From Bacillota bacterium (GTDB lineage: Bacteria > Bacillota_E > Sulfobacillia > Sulfobacillales > Sulfobacillaceae), in the NCBI GenBank assembly GCA_021802375.1, contig JAKAAL010000310.1, positions 1 to 5,861 of the forward strand: 5,861 nucleotides of DNA, read 5' to 3'. Below the pieces are notes generated by a model, which did no database searches, had not been told where the DNA came from, and saw only the letters and a program-made list of their open reading frames with translations. The first letter of the stretch is position 1, and each line of letters opens with the position of its first letter. The position numbers were made by a program, and so were the translations under genes. This document shows positions 4,438-5,861 of this stretch, one piece after another.

Positions 4438-4698
4438 TGTGGCCCTGGGGTCTAGGTTGCCAATCGAATAATCTGATGGGATGGTGAAGAACTCTCGACC
4501 CCATCGCCGCTCTTTGGCATGGTATCTATTATGGCCCGTGACATTTCACGTTGTCAGGGGAATCGTGCGCATGGCGCCAACAACGCGCCAAGTGTCGATG
4601 AATAGGACAGCCTTCTCGTGCCACGTTGAGGCCTGATTTTCCCCTTCTGTGAACCAGCGGATCGTCACGGCAAGATGATGGATTTTTACTCTTAACCT
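4438..4698. other. Amidase 3' region, no gene seen
   Basis: About 260 bp between the amidase stop and the small-ORF promoter. No supported ORF. Small dyads occur: CGTGA-CATT-TCACG (4537-4550) and TGGCGC/GCGCCA around a 7-nt loop (4572-4590). An AAGACC/GGTCTT hairpin overlaps the end of the amidase gene. None has a T-run, so the amidase transcript has no clear terminator here and may run on to 4113. Confidence 0.4.
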
Positions 4699-5532
4699 TT
4701 AAGACCTCAGGGTCTTTAGCGTCCACGTGACGTGGTCCGAATCGGCAACGTGCGGTGGCTCACTGACGATAATTCGTCGTTCGCGGAGATAACTATAATG
4801 GCGGCGGCTCTCATGGACCGGCGCCAAATCCAGGTCAATAGACAACACGTCTTCTTTGTCGGGTCCGAGTTCCTCCACGATTTCGCCAAAGGGGTTTGCG
4901 ACGCAACTACCGCCCACATACTGAACCGAACCGTCATGGCCTACGCGGTTAGCCATGGCCACAAAGATTTGGTTTTCTTGAGCCCGAGCACGAATGGCTA
5001 AACGGTGGGTGGGACCATACGGAGCCATGTTGCCATTGGTCAGGATAATCAGTTCGGAACCAAGTAATGACGTGGCCCGAGAAGGTTCGGGAAACTCAAT
5101 ATCATAACAAATTAGTAGGCCTACTTGGCCCCAAGGCAAGGTAGCCCGTCCTACCGTATCCCCAGGATCCAGCCAGCGTTCGTTGGTCCATAAATGGATC
5201 TTTCGATAAGCCAACAAAACCCCCTCGGCTCCGACCAATACCGACGTGTTATAAACTTTCTCGTCGTGGGCTTCTAAGAAGCCCACCACAATATGCGTCG
5301 CCGCATCGTTTGCCAGTCTACGCAACCGCTGTACGATGGGCCCAGATAGCGGCTCTGCAAGACGATGCCCGATGGACTCTCCGAGAAATCCCGTCACGTA
5401 ACATTCTGGGAAGACAATCACGTCATGGCCGCTTCCGTACTCCCGGACCACCTGGCTAATTCGTTCCATATTGTGTTCTACGTGACTGTCTTGACATGCG
5501 AGTTGGGCCAACGCCAGTCGCAGTGGTGCCAT
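4699..5532 (-). CDS. Carbon-nitrogen hydrolase (nitrilase superfamily amidase)
   Basis: 277 residues, normal for single-domain members (about 260-290), cytosolic. The catalytic Glu-Lys-Cys triad is complete: E43 in VIVFPECYVTGF, K111 in AYRKIHLW and C142 in LLICYDIEFPE, followed by the usual SELIILTNGNMAPYG and RARAQENQIFVAMANRVG blocks. The family hydrolyses non-peptide C-N bonds through a cysteine thioester; the ICYD(I/V)EFPE nucleophile context is shared with 5-aminopentanamidase- and stereoselective-amidase-like enzymes, so an amide yielding a carboxylate and ammonia is more likely than a nitrile. Exact substrate not determinable. Start: ATG with GGGAGGG (5548-5542) 9 nt upstream. An APC permease gene ends 111 bp upstream on the same strand and probably imports the substrate or a related amino compound. 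Confidence 0.92.
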   Translation of the reverse strand: MAPLRLALAQLACQDSHVEHNMERISQVVREYGSGHDVIVFPECYVTGFLGESIGHRLAEPLSGPIVQRLRRLANDAATHIVVGFLEAHDEKVYNTSVLVGAEGVLLAYRKIHLWTNERWLDPGDTVGRATLPWGQVGLLICYDIEFPEPSRATSLLGSELIILTNGNMAPYGPTHRLAIRARAQENQIFVAMANRVGHDGSVQYVGGSCVANPFGEIVEELGPDKEDVLSIDLDLAPVHESRRHYSYLRERRIIVSEPPHVADSDHVTWTLKTLRS

Positions 5533-5580
5533 CTTCTTGTTCCCTCCCTATGGGAATCGTCCCGTGTGTCGCTCCAACGG

Positions 5581-5627
5581 CCCAGCGCATTCCCAGGACC
5601 CTAAACCAGGATCGGGAATGCGCTAGG
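5581..5627. repeat. Inverted repeat between permease and amidase genes
   Basis: GCGCATTCCC (5585-5594) and GGGAATGCGC (5614-5623) are perfect 10-bp arms with a 19-nt spacer; further outer pairs extend the stem to 5581/5627 with one mismatch. No T-run follows on either strand, so it is not a simple terminator. Sitting in a probable permease-amidase transcript, it may be an mRNA-processing or stability hairpin, or an operator for the amidase gene. Confidence 0.55.
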
Positions 5628-5643
5628 AGCTGGACTTCATATA

Positions 5644-5861
5644 TTACTCGTCGGCAATGACGCTCCCGACTCGCTGTTCCAAATCCGGGACTTGCCGTCG
5701 TCGAATCAAGGCATAGATCAAACCAATCACCAGGACCGCTAAAATAATCCAGGGGAAGAGGTTAAACGGTGCCGGCTGACCCGGTTGAATTAGACCCCAC
5801 ATCGGAAGAATTAAGAACGCAATGCCTAAAATGGGCACGATGGGCGATGGCCTCTTTTGCA
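5644..5861 (-). CDS. APC-family amino-acid permease, C-terminal part (5' end outside window)
   Basis: The frame is open to the window edge and only the last 72 or so residues are present; GTG 5836-5838 is internal, not the start, because SPIVPILG continues naturally upstream. Two membrane segments are visible: VPILGIAFLILPMWGLI and FPWIILAVLVIGLIYALI, joined by the short QPGQPAPFNL loop, then a cytoplasmic tail beginning RRRQVPDLEQRVG. This pattern, a last TM helix followed by an Arg-rich tail, is typical of APC amino acid/polyamine permeases. It lies upstream of the amidase gene on the same strand, suggesting a transport-plus-hydrolysis pair. Substrate unknown. Confidence 0.75.
   Translation of the reverse strand, partial: QKRPSPIVPILGIAFLILPMWGLIQPGQPAPFNLFPWIILAVLVIGLIYALIRRRQVPDLEQRVGSVIADE

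Noticed and set aside
4286..4504. 72-residue minus-strand frame overlapping the small-ORF leader
   Set aside because: No convincing SD; it runs across the extended -10 and the SD-sequestering hairpin and uses a frame with no protein-like pattern. The 27-codon frame has better start context.
4732..5001. 89-residue plus-strand frame
   Set aside because: Antisense shadow of the amidase gene, whose catalytic triad is complete on the minus strand.

Overview
The window looks like a chromosomal segment of a bacterium with Firmicutes-type signals: strong purine-rich Shine-Dalgarno (SD) sites such as AAGGAGG, GTG/TTG starts, SigA-like promoters and moderate GC. The amino-acid-permease, amidase and ornithine-cyclodeaminase (OCD)-like genes and the IS110 relic would suit an acidophilic or thermophilic soil group such as Sulfobacillus, but that genus is a guess from style only.

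Layout. 1-502: a broken LacI-type regulator (N-terminal helix-turn-helix only) on the minus strand with a 12-bp palindrome upstream. 503-1435: an intact ornithine cyclodeaminase/mu-crystallin family gene on the minus strand, with a candidate promoter and an abutting palindrome. 1436-1782: intergenic, with a nested hairpin. 1783-2178: the C-terminal fragment of a DUF1998 (DrmB/MrfA-type) helicase-associated protein, probably a relic of a defence gene. 2262-2932: an apparently intact VapBC-type toxin-antitoxin pair (AbrB-fold antitoxin, PIN-domain RNase). 2933-3700: a decayed IS110-family element with its upstream non-coding region. 3730-4049: nothing recognisable. 4050-4437: a compact two-strand module described below. 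4699-5532: a carbon-nitrogen hydrolase (amidase) on the minus strand. 5644-5861: the C-terminus of an APC-type permease, running off the right edge.

Most interesting region. Between 4050 and 4437 two convergent transcription units appear to overlap at their 3' ends. The minus unit has an extended -10 (TGGTATACT), a leader hairpin burying the ribosome-binding site, a 27-codon ORF for a hydrophobic peptide with a Lys/Pro tail, and its own intrinsic terminator. The plus unit has an extended -10 (TGGTATAAC), about 210 nt of hairpin-rich sequence without a convincing ORF, and a strong intrinsic terminator whose T-tract lies over the last codons of the small ORF. This is the architecture of Firmicutes type I toxin-antitoxin loci (txpA/RatA, bsrG/SR4). 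It is inferred from architecture alone.

How the parts fit. The permease and amidase plausibly act together (uptake and hydrolysis of an amide or amino-acid derivative), and the OCD-family enzyme is also a nitrogen-metabolism gene on the same strand. The block between them (about 1.6-4.5 kb) is accessory DNA: defence relic, toxin-antitoxin pair, dead transposon and the possible type I module.
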